The translations under genes and the position numbers were made by a program. From Succinivibrio sp. (GTDB lineage Bacteria > Pseudomonadota > Gammaproteobacteria > Enterobacterales > Succinivibrionaceae), in the NCBI GenBank assembly GCA_017959135.1, contig JAGDBH010000169.1, positions 1 to 9,603 on the forward strand: a stretch of 9,603 nt of DNA, in the 5' to 3' direction. Numbering within the stretch: position 1 is the first letter of the stretch; each line of letters begins with the position of its first letter. The notes beneath the pieces are model-generated. The model was not told the origin of the DNA and did not search any database. It saw only the letters and a program-made list of their open reading frames with translations. This document shows, in pieces, positions 1 to 6,842 of this stretch.

Positions 1-32
1 AGCTTTTCTCCTAAAGAGAAAAGCTTTTTTTT
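1..32 (+). terminator. Rho-independent terminator of an upstream gene outside the window
   Basis: A perfect 10-bp stem (AGCTTTTCTC at 1-10 with GAGAAAAGCT at 16-25) closes a 5-nt loop and runs into eight Ts (25-32). It ends a plus-strand transcript whose gene lies left of the window. Given fliD next door, that gene could be flagellar (flagellin or flaG), but this is a guess. It separates fliD from the upstream unit. Confidence 0.85.
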
Positions 33-42
33 ATTTCATATA

Positions 43-70
43 TAAAGATCCGACATCTAAATGCCGTTAA
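43..70 (+). promoter_or_regulatory. Sigma-28 (FliA) type flagellar promoter of fliD
   Basis: TAAAGATC (43-50) and GCCGTTAA (63-70) are separated by 12 nt. The known enterobacterial FliA consensus is TAAAGTTT, 11 nt, GCCGATAA, so the -35 keeps the core TAAAG and the -10 differs by one base. Transcription would start near 77-80, giving a leader of about 47 nt. The position right after an upstream terminator and before fliD fits late-class flagellar control. The spacer is one base longer than the usual optimum. Confidence 0.8.
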
Positions 71-83
71 GTAGAGAGAGGGA

Positions 84-120
84 TTAACCTATAATAATTT
101 ATAGGGAAAAAAGAGGTTAA
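84..120 (+). promoter_or_regulatory. fliD leader with two mutually exclusive pairings around the ribosome binding site
   Basis: The Shine-Dalgarno sequence is GAGG at 113-116, 9 nt before the ATG at 126. CCTATAA (88-94) pairs perfectly with TTATAGG (99-105) over a 4-nt loop, which leaves the ribosome binding site free. Alternatively TTAACCT (84-90) is perfectly complementary to AGGTTAA (114-120), which would hide it. Both pairings use bases 88-90, so they exclude each other. The pairing is seen in the sequence; a regulatory role is inference. Confidence 0.4.
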
Positions 121-125
121 AGATT

Positions 126-1658
126 ATGGCTTCAATAGTAACAAATGCAGGTACCGGTTCAGGAAATGATTTTGAATCAATCATTTCTGCAATGGTGTCA
201 TCCAGAAAACAGCTACTCAACAAAAGAGTAACTGTTAAAAAGGCTGAGGTAGAAATCGAGCAGCAAGGTGTTTCGAAGCTGACTTCTGCGCTAAAGTCTT
301 TCAAATCTACTATTGATAATTCAAAAGGTATTGATGTATTAAATACCCACAAGATTACAACCTCTCAATCCTCTAACTATACAGCTTTTTCTATAACTGC
401 AAAATCAGACTGCTCCAATACCAGCATGTCTGTCGCCGTTAATCAGCTTGCAAAAGCAGAATCTATTTCTACTAAGCTCGCCTCTACAACAAATAGTGAG
501 GGAGAACTTGAATTCAATAATTCTTTTGAAGCAGGTACCTTAACCATCAGCCTTGGTAAGGATGAAAAAGGAAACGAGCGTTCATTTGATGTTGAGATCT
601 CTGAAGGCGATACCTTAGAGCTTATCCGCAGAAGAATCAACACCTGCAAAGATAACACCTATGGTGTAAGCTGCAATGTTATTAAGACTTCTGATGGCTA
701 TTCATTCTCACTTGTAGCCGGTGAAACTGGTCTTGATTCTCAGAATCTTTCAATCTCTGTATCAAATGCCAGCGGCTCTGAAGGAAAAAATTCACTTAGC
801 AATCTTGCATTTGACCGCACAGCTGAACTTGTTAAAGATGAGAATAATAACTATGTCTCAAAGTCTGGAAGTAACTGGACATATTCAGCAGGTCAGAATG
901 CAGTTATTACAGTAGACGGTAATGAGCTTACCTCAAAAACCAATGAGTTTAAAGATCAGATTGCTGGTGTTGAGATTGTAGCTCAGAGAGTATCTGAGAC
1001 AGAAACAGTAAACGGTACAGAAGGCCCTAAAGCCTATCAGGTAGACATAACCTCTGATAATTCAGCTGCCGCAGCTAAGGTTCAGTCATTTGTAAATGCA
1101 TATAACAGTCTGATGTCTTCACTGAATAGCCTTACTGCTAGAAATACTTACACCGATGGAAAGAATAACTATGACGGTGGAGATCTTGCTGGTGATTCTC
1201 AGGTAAAGGCGCTTCAGAATAATCTGGTTTCTCTTGTAACAAGAGGAAGTGCAGATGAGTCAGGACTTGATTACTACTCATGCGGACTTGAGTATAACAA
1301 GGACGGAACACTTTCATTAAACACTGAAAAATTCAACAAAGCATTGAATGATAACCTCAATGCAGTACAGAAACTATTTACCGATAGTGACGGTCTTATC
1401 GATAAAATCTCGGATCAGGTTTACGAATACACAAAATTCGGTGGACTACTCTCTAATAGAGAAACAGAGCTTAAGACTCAGAATGACTACTGGACACAGA
1501 AAGAAAACAGAAACAATGAAATTCTTGAAGCTTACGAGGCAAGTCTCAGAACCAAGTACGGTAATCTTGACTCTCTGATGGCAAGCTATCAGACTTCAAT
1601 GTCATATTTGTCAAGCGTAATCTCAAGTGTAAACGCTTCGACAAAATCATCATCATAA
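126..1658 (+). CDS. fliD: Flagellar hook-associated protein 2 (filament cap, FliD)
   Basis: FliD forms the oligomeric cap at the growing tip of the flagellum and guides flagellin folding; it is exported by the flagellar type III system, and no Sec signal peptide is visible. The 510-aa product has the FliD N-terminal domain (about residues 8-115, with GTGSGNDFESIISAMV near the start), a flagellin_IN-like repeat near 256-290 (GQNAVITVDG then GVEIVAQRV), and the FliD C-terminal domain (about 318-500, with NAYNSL, GDLAGDSQV, GTLSLN). The C-terminal end is polar and helical, as expected for the coiled-coil leg. The start is set by GAGG 9 nt upstream. A sigma-28 promoter precedes it and a terminator follows directly, so no fliS partner gene is attached. 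Four cysteines (96, 174, 183, 386) are more than usual for an external flagellar protein. Confidence 0.95.
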   Translation: MASIVTNAGTGSGNDFESIISAMVSSRKQLLNKRVTVKKAEVEIEQQGVSKLTSALKSFKSTIDNSKGIDVLNTHKITTSQSSNYTAFSITAKSDCSNTSMSVAVNQLAKAESISTKLASTTNSEGELEFNNSFEAGTLTISLGKDEKGNERSFDVEISEGDTLELIRRRINTCKDNTYGVSCNVIKTSDGYSFSLVAGETGLDSQNLSISVSNASGSEGKNSLSNLAFDRTAELVKDENNNYVSKSGSNWTYSAGQNAVITVDGNELTSKTNEFKDQIAGVEIVAQRVSETETVNGTEGPKAYQVDITSDNSAAAAKVQSFVNAYNSLMSSLNSLTARNTYTDGKNNYDGGDLAGDSQVKALQNNLVSLVTRGSADESGLDYYSCGLEYNKDGTLSLNTEKFNKALNDNLNAVQKLFTDSDGLIDKISDQVYEYTKFGGLLSNRETELKTQNDYWTQKENRNNEILEAYEASLRTKYGNLDSLMASYQTSMSYLSSVISSVNASTKSSS

Positions 1659-1679
1659 TTTCCATAAAAACAGATTCGG

Positions 1680-1705
1680 TGGAGGCTATATGCCTCCATT
1701 TTTTT
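1680..1705 (+). terminator. Rho-independent terminator of fliD
   Basis: TGGAGGC (1680-1686) and GCCTCCA (1692-1698) form a perfect 7-bp GC-rich stem with a 5-nt loop, followed by seven Ts (1699-1705). It lies 21 nt after the fliD stop codon and makes fliD a single-gene transcript. Confidence 0.92.
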
Positions 1706-1754
1706 CAGATAGCAGTTTATCAATAGAAGGTTTCAGTGTAAGGAATTAGGAGCC

Positions 1755-1798
1755 TAAAAATCAAAAGGCACAGACTCAAACGAGACTGTGCCCTTTTG
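1755..1798 (-). terminator. Rho-independent terminator of the pgk-fba unit
   Basis: The arms 1762-1777 and 1782-1798 pair over a 4-nt loop (CAAAAGG/CCTTTTG, then CACAG/CTGTG, then CTC/GAG) with one bulged base and one mismatch. Read on the minus strand the stem ends in TTTTGATTTTT. It lies 38 nt past the fba stop. A TTTT run on the plus-strand side means it may also stop residual fliD readthrough. Confidence 0.85.
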
Positions 1799-1836
1799 TC
1801 ATTTACAGCTAATGTAAAAGACTTATGATCTTAAAA

Positions 1837-2919
1837 TTATAGAGAATCCTTTGAACCTAAGCGCTCAAATGCTTCCTGTAATCTCTCAACCATTGATTCC
1901 TGGCCCTTACGTAACCAAACACGTGGATCGTAGAACTTCTTGTTTGGAACGTCTGGATCGGTACCATCACCTAACTGGCCCTGTAGACGGTTCTCGTTCT
2001 GCTTGTAGAACTGTAGAATACCATCCCATGTTGCCCACTGAGTATCGGTATCGATGTTCATCTTGATAACACCGTATGATACTGACTCACGGATTTCCTG
2101 CTCAGTTGAACCTGAACCACCGTGGAATACTAGGTTTAGAGGCTTCTCTGACTCAGTGTGGAACTTGTCGTGAACATACTTCTGAGAGTCACGTAGAATG
2201 GTTGGCTTTAACTTAACGTTACCTGGCTTGTAAACACCGTGTACGTTACCGAAAGAAGCAGCGATAGTGAAGTTAGGAGAAATAGCTGATAACTTCTCAT
2301 ATGCATATGCTACGTCTTCTGGCTGGGTGTATAGAGCTGACTCATCCTTACCTGAATTGTCAACACCGTCTTCCTCACCACCGGTGCAGCCTAACTCTAA
2401 CTCTAGAGTCATGCCGATCTTTGACATACGCTCTAAGTACTTGCAGCAGATGTCAACGTTGTCCTTTAATGATTCCTCTGATAGATCGATCATGTGTGAT
2501 GAGAATAATGGCTCACCGTGCTCTTTGTAATACTGCTCACCAGCATCTAAAAGACCGTCGATCCATGGTAATAACTTCTTAGCGCAGTGGTCAGTGTGAA
2601 CTACAACAGGAACACCGTAGTACTCAGCAACGTTACGTGCGTGAAGAGCACCAGAAATAGCACCCTTGATAGCAGCGAACTGAGGAACATCTGACTTCAA
2701 GCCCTTACCAGCGATGAACTGAGCACCACCGTTTGAGAACTGAACCATAACAGCTGAACGAGCCTTTGCACCAGCCTCGATAACAGCGTTGATTGAATCA
2801 GTACCAACACAGTTTACTGATGGGAATGCATAACCATTCTCACGTGCTAGCTTGAATAACTTCTGAAGATTCTCACCAGTTACAACACCTGGCTTGATAA
2901 CGTCTAAAATCTTAGTCAT
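1837..2919 (-). CDS. fba: Class II fructose-bisphosphate aldolase
   Basis: This zinc-dependent cytoplasmic enzyme reversibly cleaves fructose 1,6-bisphosphate into dihydroxyacetone phosphate and glyceraldehyde 3-phosphate in glycolysis and gluconeogenesis. The 360-aa product aligns by eye along its whole length with E. coli FbaA (359 aa). Visible active-site features are HTDHCAKK (108-115, catalytic Asp110 and zinc ligand His111), GCTGGEEDGVDNS (177-189, metal-binding Glu), GNVHGVYKPGN (224-234, zinc ligand His227) and FHGGSGS (265-271, His266 and phosphate binding). NIDTDTQWA (288-296) is the conserved C-terminal phosphate-binding segment. A Shine-Dalgarno-like AAAAGG lies 10 nt before the ATG. 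The gene follows pgk by 84 nt on the same strand with a hairpin between. Its leucine codons are almost all UUA/CUA, unlike the neighbouring symporter. Confidence 0.98.
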   Translation of the reverse strand: MTKILDVIKPGVVTGENLQKLFKLARENGYAFPSVNCVGTDSINAVIEAGAKARSAVMVQFSNGGAQFIAGKGLKSDVPQFAAIKGAISGALHARNVAEYYGVPVVVHTDHCAKKLLPWIDGLLDAGEQYYKEHGEPLFSSHMIDLSEESLKDNVDICCKYLERMSKIGMTLELELGCTGGEEDGVDNSGKDESALYTQPEDVAYAYEKLSAISPNFTIAASFGNVHGVYKPGNVKLKPTILRDSQKYVHDKFHTESEKPLNLVFHGGSGSTEQEIRESVSYGVIKMNIDTDTQWATWDGILQFYKQNENRLQGQLGDGTDPDVPNKKFYDPRVWLRKGQESMVERLQEAFERLGSKDSL

Positions 2920-2964
2920 AAGATTATTACCTTTTATTAAAAATAAAGAAAAATTCTACAGACA

Positions 2965-2989
2965 AATGCCAGTCAAATAGACTGGCATT
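2965..2989 (-). terminator. Hairpin between pgk and fba (attenuator, partial terminator or processing element)
   Basis: AATGCCAGTC (2965-2974) and GACTGGCATT (2980-2989) form a perfect 10-bp stem with a 5-nt loop, 14 nt after the pgk stop. On the minus strand the following bases are TGTCTG, with no immediate U-tract, so full termination is unlikely. It could reduce fba transcription relative to pgk, stabilise the pgk 3' end or mark RNA cleavage. The structure is certain; the role is inferred. Confidence 0.55.
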
Positions 2990-3003
2990 ATCATGAAAAG
3001 CTA

Positions 3004-4170
3004 TTATTCAGCTGCTCTCTTCTCTAAGATTTCAACAGCTGGTAACTTCTTGCCCTCAACGAACTCAAGGAATGCACCGCCACCAGTTGAAATGTAAGAA
3101 ATCTTGTCAGCAACATTGAACTTCTGGATTGCATTGATGGTATCACCACCACCAGCAACTGAGAATGCAGCAGACTCAGCGATAGCCTGTGACATTGACT
3201 TGGTACCAGCAGCGAACTGCTCGAACTCGAATACGCCTACAGGGCCGTTCCAAAGAATGGTCTTAGCCTCTTTGATAACCTTGTTGATGTTAGCCATGCT
3301 CTTAGGGCCTAGGTCGAAGATCATATCGTCATCAGCGATATCCTTAAGATCCTTGGTAACAGCAGGAGTCTTCTCATCAAACTCTTTACCAACTACAACA
3401 TCAACGAACTCAGGTAACTGAGTCTTATAAGCTAGTTCCTTAGCATTTGGAATTAGGTCTTCTTCACATAGAGACTTGCCAACCTTGTTACCAGCAGCAG
3501 CGATGAAGGTATTAGCGATACCACCGCCAACGATTAGCTGGTCACAAACCTTTGATAAGGTATCTAGAACGGTTAGCTTGGTTGAAACTTTTGAACCACC
3601 AACGATTGCTACCATTGGACGAGCTGGGTTATCCATAACCTTGCCTAGAGCCTCAAGCTCAGCAGCTAGTAGAGGACCAGCACATGCAACTGGAGCGAAC
3701 TGAGCTACACCGTAGGTAGTAGCCTGTGCACGGTGAGCGGTACCGAAAGCGTCCATTACGAATACGTCGCATAGAGCTGCGTACTTCTTAGATAGGTCTT
3801 CAGCGTTCTTCTTCTCGCCCTTGTTGAAACGGCAGTTCTCTAAAACAACTAACTCGCCTTCTTTAACGTCAACACCGTTTAAGTAATCTTTTTCTAAACG
3901 AACATTTACACCTGGAAGCTTAGTAGCGATGTAATCTGCAACAGGTTTTAGTGAGAACTCCTCAGCATAAACGCCCTCTTCAGGACGGCCTAAGTGAGAG
4001 ATAACCATTACCTTAGCGCCCTGCTCCAGAGCCTTCTTAATTGTAGGTAATGTAGCCATAATACGTTTATCTGATTGAACCTTACCATCCTTTAAAGGTA
4101 CATTTAAATCAGCACGGATTAAAACGCGCTTGCCTTTCAGGTCAAGGTCGGTCATCTTTTTAATTGCCAT
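3004..4170 (-). CDS. pgk: Phosphoglycerate kinase
   Basis: This cytoplasmic monomer transfers phosphate from 1,3-bisphosphoglycerate to ADP, the first ATP-forming step of glycolysis, and runs in reverse in gluconeogenesis. The 388-aa product has the usual bacterial length. The N-terminal substrate domain shows RADLNVP (19-25), SHLGRP (58-63) and [10 protein letters not shown] (111-120). GGSKVSTK (191-198) follows, then the C-terminal nucleotide domain with GGGIANTF (215-222), NGPVGVFE (308-315), GGGDT (340-344) and STGGGAFLE (361-369). The start is supported by CGAGGA 10 nt upstream and by the family N-terminus [11 protein letters not shown]. It is the first gene of a pgk-fba unit with its own promoter about 70 bp upstream. 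No epd (erythrose-4-phosphate dehydrogenase) gene precedes it; in E. coli the order is epd-pgk-fbaA. Confidence 0.98.
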   Translation of the reverse strand: MAIKKMTDLDLKGKRVLIRADLNVPLKDGKVQSDKRIMATLPTIKKALEQGAKVMVISHLGRPEEGVYAEEFSLKPVADYIATKLPGVNVRLEKDYLNGVDVKEGELVVLENCRFNKGEKKNAEDLSKKYAALCDVFVMDAFGTAHRAQATTYGVAQFAPVACAGPLLAAELEALGKVMDNPARPMVAIVGGSKVSTKLTVLDTLSKVCDQLIVGGGIANTFIAAAGNKVGKSLCEEDLIPNAKELAYKTQLPEFVDVVVGKEFDEKTPAVTKDLKDIADDDMIFDLGPKSMANINKVIKEAKTILWNGPVGVFEFEQFAAGTKSMSQAIAESAAFSVAGGGDTINAIQKFNVADKISYISTGGGAFLEFVEGKKLPAVEILEKRAAE

Positions 4171-4236
4171 AGTTCGTTTTTCCTCGTATATAAATCGTCT
4201 TTGTTAGACTTTAAAACTAAGCTTTAACAGTGTTAG

Positions 4237-4264
4237 ATTTTAGCACATGTTTACAACATTTCAA
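4237..4264 (-). promoter_or_regulatory. Sigma-70 promoter of pgk-fba
   Basis: On the minus strand, TTGAAA (4264-4259) is separated by 16 nt from TAAAAT (4242-4237). TGC directly before the -10 gives an extended -10 (TGnTAAAAT). Transcription would start near 4230, leaving a leader of about 60 nt before the pgk ATG. I saw no clear binding site for a known regulator next to it. Confidence 0.7.
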
Positions 4265-4550
4265 TTTCTAGCGTAGATTTTTAGCTATTTTGAAACAAAT
4301 TTTCGTAAATTGTATAGAACCGTTAACAAGATCACCTTTTTTATTTGATTTTTGTCATAGTTCTGACCAATTAAGGCGCAGAGTCTTTTGGCTTTTCTGG
4401 GACTGTTTGTCCACCAAAAAACTTTACAGGAATTCTTTTTTTATAACTGAAAAAAAATAATTAAAGCATCTTTTTCATGATCCCCATATAGAGCCTTCTG
4501 ACAGATATAGTTGAAACGAAAAGAGACATTCTGACCTTTCATTATTAGGT

Positions 4551-4578
4551 TTGCATAACATAGAATTACTGATAAAAT
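4551..4578 (+). promoter_or_regulatory. Candidate sigma-70 promoter of the symporter gene
   Basis: TTGCAT (4551-4556) and TAAAAT (4573-4578) are spaced by 16 nt, with a start expected near 4585 and a leader of about 30 nt. The -35 is weak (three consensus bases). The ribosome binding site before the ATG at 4616 is also poor (only TTTAAG at 4602-4607). Confidence 0.45.
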
Positions 4579-4615
4579 CGCGCTTCGTATCATTATGTTT
4601 TTTTAAGTTGACCTT

Positions 4616-6052
4616 ATGTTTGTTTTAGTAATCCTACTTTCATACTTTGCAATACTGTACACATACAGCTTTTTTCACAGTTCCAAAAACTCCAATGAAA
4701 CATTTTTCAGAGGAGACAGAAATTCTCGCTGGTACCTTGTAGCTTTCGGCATGATCGGAGCATCTTTATCAGGAATTACATTTGTATCTGTTCCAGGTAT
4801 GGTCATGTGGTCTGACATGACATATCTTCAGACCTGCCTTGGATATATTCTTGGATACTTTATTGATGCCTTTGTGCTTCTACCTATCTTTTACAGACAT
4901 AATCTGACCACAATCTATTCTTTTCTGAAGATTAGACTTGGTGAAACATCCTATAAGACTGGAGCTTTATTTTTTCTGATTTCAAAACTCATAGGTGCAG
5001 CAGCAAGATTCTATGTAGTCTGCCTGATTTTAGACAGATTTGTATTTCAGGAATTTAATATTCCTTTCTTTGTAACAGTGCCTTTCCTGATGACTCTTAT
5101 CTGGCTGTATACCAGAAATGGAGGAATCAGAACTCTGGTTCACACTGACGTAATTCAGACCTTCTTCATGCTGCTCTCCCTAGGAGTTATTCTGTATGGA
5201 GTACTGGAGGTTTTAGACTTTAGTCTTGCTGATGCGTACAGGGAAGTTGTTTCAAGTGGACACAGCAGAATTTTTGAATTTTCTGATATCAAATCACCAC
5301 AGAACTTCTTTAAGCAGTTCATAAGCGGCGCGTTTATTGTAGTTGTCATGACAGGTCTTGATCAGGACATGATGCAGAAGAATCTTACCTGCAAAACTCT
5401 GCATGAGGCTAAAAAAGCCATGTGCACCTATGCTTGAGCCTTTACTCCTGTAAATCTCCTGTTTATGGTATTGGGAATTCTACTCATCTGTGCTTTTAAC
5501 ACAAAAGGAATTGCTATTCCTGATAAATTCGATAATCTTCTGATCGAAGCAATATCCAACGGTACACTTGGTATTAGTGCAAAGATATTCTTTATTATAG
5601 GAATTGTATCTGCAGCTTTCTCAAGCGCAGACTCTTCACTGACAGCACTGACAACCACCTACTGTGTTGATATAAAGGAAAAGAGCAGTGATGTTCGACT
5701 AAGGAAGAATACACATGCCATGATGGCTATACTGTTTGCTCTTGCGGTACTGATTTTTAACTATTTCAATTCCACAAGTCTTATTGATGCCATCTTTATT
5801 CTATGCGGCTATACCTACGGTCCGCTTTTAGGACTGTTCAGCTTTGCGATTTTAGGCAGAAGAACTGTTATGGACAGAGCAACACCATATATAGCGATGC
5901 TATCTCCGGTTGCATGTTTTGTAATCTCACAGCTGACTTTAAAGCTGTTTGGATCTAAGTTTGGTTATGAACTGCTGCTGTTAAACGGAGCTCTGACCTT
6001 TACAGGTCTGTATGCTTTCAGTGTGAAAAAGAGCGTATCTTTGGAAAGTTAA
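4616..6052 (+). pseudogene. Sodium:solute symporter (SSS family), interrupted by an in-frame TGA at codon 274
   Basis: The frame codes for a 478-residue multi-pass inner-membrane transporter if the TGA at 5435-5437 is read through: 273 codons before it and 204 after, in the same frame. SSS/SLC5-type proteins import a solute using the sodium gradient. Supporting motifs are GASLSGITFVSVPGMV (48-63, first core helix), TGLDQDMMQKNL (246-257) and SAAFSSADSSLTALTT (332-347, typical sodium-site helix), plus many hydrophobic segments on both sides of the stop. The substrate cannot be told; the sequence style resembles symporters common in Bacteroidetes more than the PutP or PanF groups. The TGA falls between TYA and AFTPVNLLF, at the start of a membrane helix, so truncation would remove half the fold. 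No other stop or frameshift is present, so the lesion is recent, a sequencing error, or a readthrough site. An ATG exists at 5465 but has no ribosome binding site. Confidence 0.85.
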
Positions 6053-6063
6053 GAAATACGCTC
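6026..6063 (-). terminator. Rho-independent terminator of the HD-domain gene, overlapping the symporter 3' end
   Basis: GAGCGTAT (6031-6038) and ATACGCTC (6056-6063) form a perfect 8-bp stem with a 17-nt loop that can pair further (CTT/AAG). On the minus strand it runs into TTTTT (6030-6026). It starts 29 nt past the HD gene stop and contains the last codons and stop of the symporter gene. On the plus strand no T-run follows, so it is not a good terminator for the symporter. Confidence 0.75.
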
Positions 6064-6091
6064 GAAGAAGTGATTGTATACAAAAGAGATT

Positions 6092-6679
6092 CTACTGAGC
6101 AATATTACCCTTTTTAAGATTGTCTTTGAGGATACGATCGGTAAGTTCAAAAAGAATCTCTGAGCCTTCACGGGTTCTGGAGTGTCTTCCATAGACCAGA
6201 TCTGCCTTAACCTTATGCTCTCTCCAGTCTGCTCCATTATTGCTGTCATTAAGCATTAAAGGCTGGAGGTTATCCATGGCACGGGCAAACTTACCCTCTG
6301 GAGTCTTAGCCTCTTCAAACTCGTCAAAAAGCGCAATCAACTCCTTTTTCTGATCCTCAGGAAGCATGGAGAAAATACGCTCCTTGGCAGCATCCTCTCT
6401 CTCCTTCTGATTTTCCTTGCTCTTAGAATCATAGGCATAGGTATCACCAGCATCTATTTCAACAATATCGTGAATCAGACACATCATCAGCACTCTTGCA
6501 ATATCAACCTTTTCGTTGGCATGTTCCTTTAAAAGATAAGCCATGATAGCCATATGCCAGGCATGTTCAGCATCATTTTCTCTACGGCCGTGTCCTGATA
6601 AGTGAGTCTGACGAAAAATATTCTTTTCCTTGTCTATTTCAAGAGCAAATTCCATCTGCCTTTTTAGTCTTTCGTTCAT
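6092..6679 (-). CDS. HD-domain phosphohydrolase (YfbR/HDDC2-like, possible 5'-nucleotidase)
   Basis: The 195-aa product is a single HD domain, a metal-dependent phosphohydrolase fold. The metal-binding pattern is visible: His39 in NDAEHAWHMA, the His70-Asp71 pair in LIHDIVEIDAGDT (68-80) and Asp136 in ARAMDNLQP. Glu74 and Asp79 complete the helix typical of the HD_3 group. Relatives such as E. coli YfbR remove phosphate from deoxynucleoside 5'-monophosphates, so a nucleotide-pool role is likely, but the substrate cannot be read from sequence. The C-terminal third (HKVKADLVYGRHSRTREGSE) is charged and probably part of a dimer or active-site lid. The start is fixed by AGGAG 9 nt upstream. A tkt terminator lies just upstream, so the gene probably has its own promoter between about 6694 and 6730; I see no strong one. 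It converges on the symporter with 39 bp between stop codons. Confidence 0.85.
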   Translation of the reverse strand: MNERLKRQMEFALEIDKEKNIFRQTHLSGHGRRENDAEHAWHMAIMAYLLKEHANEKVDIARVLMMCLIHDIVEIDAGDTYAYDSKSKENQKEREDAAKERIFSMLPEDQKKELIALFDEFEEAKTPEGKFARAMDNLQPLMLNDSNNGADWREHKVKADLVYGRHSRTREGSEILFELTDRILKDNLKKGNIAQ

Positions 6680-6729
6680 TCTTCAGCTCTCCTGATGATT
6701 ATCTTTAAAGTTTATCCAACCAAGATTCC

Positions 6730-6764
6730 AAAAACAAAAAATCCACCTTATTCAGATGGACTTT
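6730..6764 (-). terminator. Rho-independent terminator of tkt
   Basis: On the minus strand TCCATC (6760-6755) pairs with GGTGGA (6747-6742), one G-U pair included. The stem can extend through AAAG/TTTT to about 10 bp, with a 7-nt loop. It runs into TTTTTT, G, TTTTT. It lies about 80 nt past the tkt stop and upstream of the HD gene, so the two genes are separate units. Confidence 0.85.
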
Positions 6765-6842
6765 AGGGATTTCTCGGACCAATTCCAAAGGAGCAAGAAA
6801 AGGATCCGAGAAAACTTATTGAACTATAAGTTCAAATTCTTA
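6765..6842 (-). ncRNA. Structured tkt 3' UTR; candidate 3'-derived small RNA
   Basis: Between the tkt stop and its terminator lie two more hairpins. TTGAACT/AGTTCAA (6819-6825 with 6829-6835) is a perfect 7-bp stem. TTTCTCGGA/TCCGAGAAA (6770-6778 with 6805-6813) is a perfect 9-bp stem that can gain two more pairs past a bulge. The loop of the second (about 21-26 nt) is pyrimidine-rich on the transcribed strand and contains CUCCUUU (6793-6787), complementary to Shine-Dalgarno sequences. With the terminator this makes a compact three-hairpin RNA of roughly 110 nt. The structure is seen; existence as a separate RNA is inference. Confidence 0.3.

Larger units (their letters stand above)
4171..4615. 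other. 445-bp divergent intergenic region between pgk and the symporter gene
   Basis: The left part (to about 4265) holds the pgk leader and promoter. The right part (from about 4551) holds a candidate symporter promoter. The middle, about 4270-4545, is very AT-rich with many A and T runs. It has no convincing reading frame and only a weak imperfect hairpin (4386-4391 with 4414-4419, enclosing GGAC/GTCC). I cannot assign it a function. Confidence 0.6.

Noticed and set aside
2267..2582. Two open frames of 87 and 93 codons on the plus strand
   Set aside because: They lie antisense within fba, have no ribosome binding site or recognisable domain, and result from the codon bias of fba.
3104..3703. 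Open frames of 105 and 75 codons on the plus strand
   Set aside because: They are antisense to pgk, low in complexity and without family motifs; pgk is unambiguous on the other strand.
4386..4419. Imperfect hairpin in the pgk-symporter gap as an sRNA terminator
   Set aside because: The stems are only 6 and 4 bp with a large asymmetric internal loop, and neither strand has a T-run directly after it.
5435..5437. TGA as a reassigned sense codon (genetic code 4 or 25)
   Set aside because: The other six genes contain no in-frame TGA and use TGG for tryptophan and GGN for glycine normally. One isolated TGA is better explained by mutation, error or readthrough.
5435..5480. Selenocysteine site in the symporter
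   Set aside because: I see no convincing stem-loop just downstream of the TGA that would serve as a bacterial SECIS, and the SSS family has no known selenoproteins.
5465..6052. Separate small membrane-protein gene starting at the ATG at 5465
   Set aside because: No ribosome binding site precedes this ATG. The codons before it back to the TGA (AFTPVNLLF) continue the family alignment, so it is the 3' half of the symporter.
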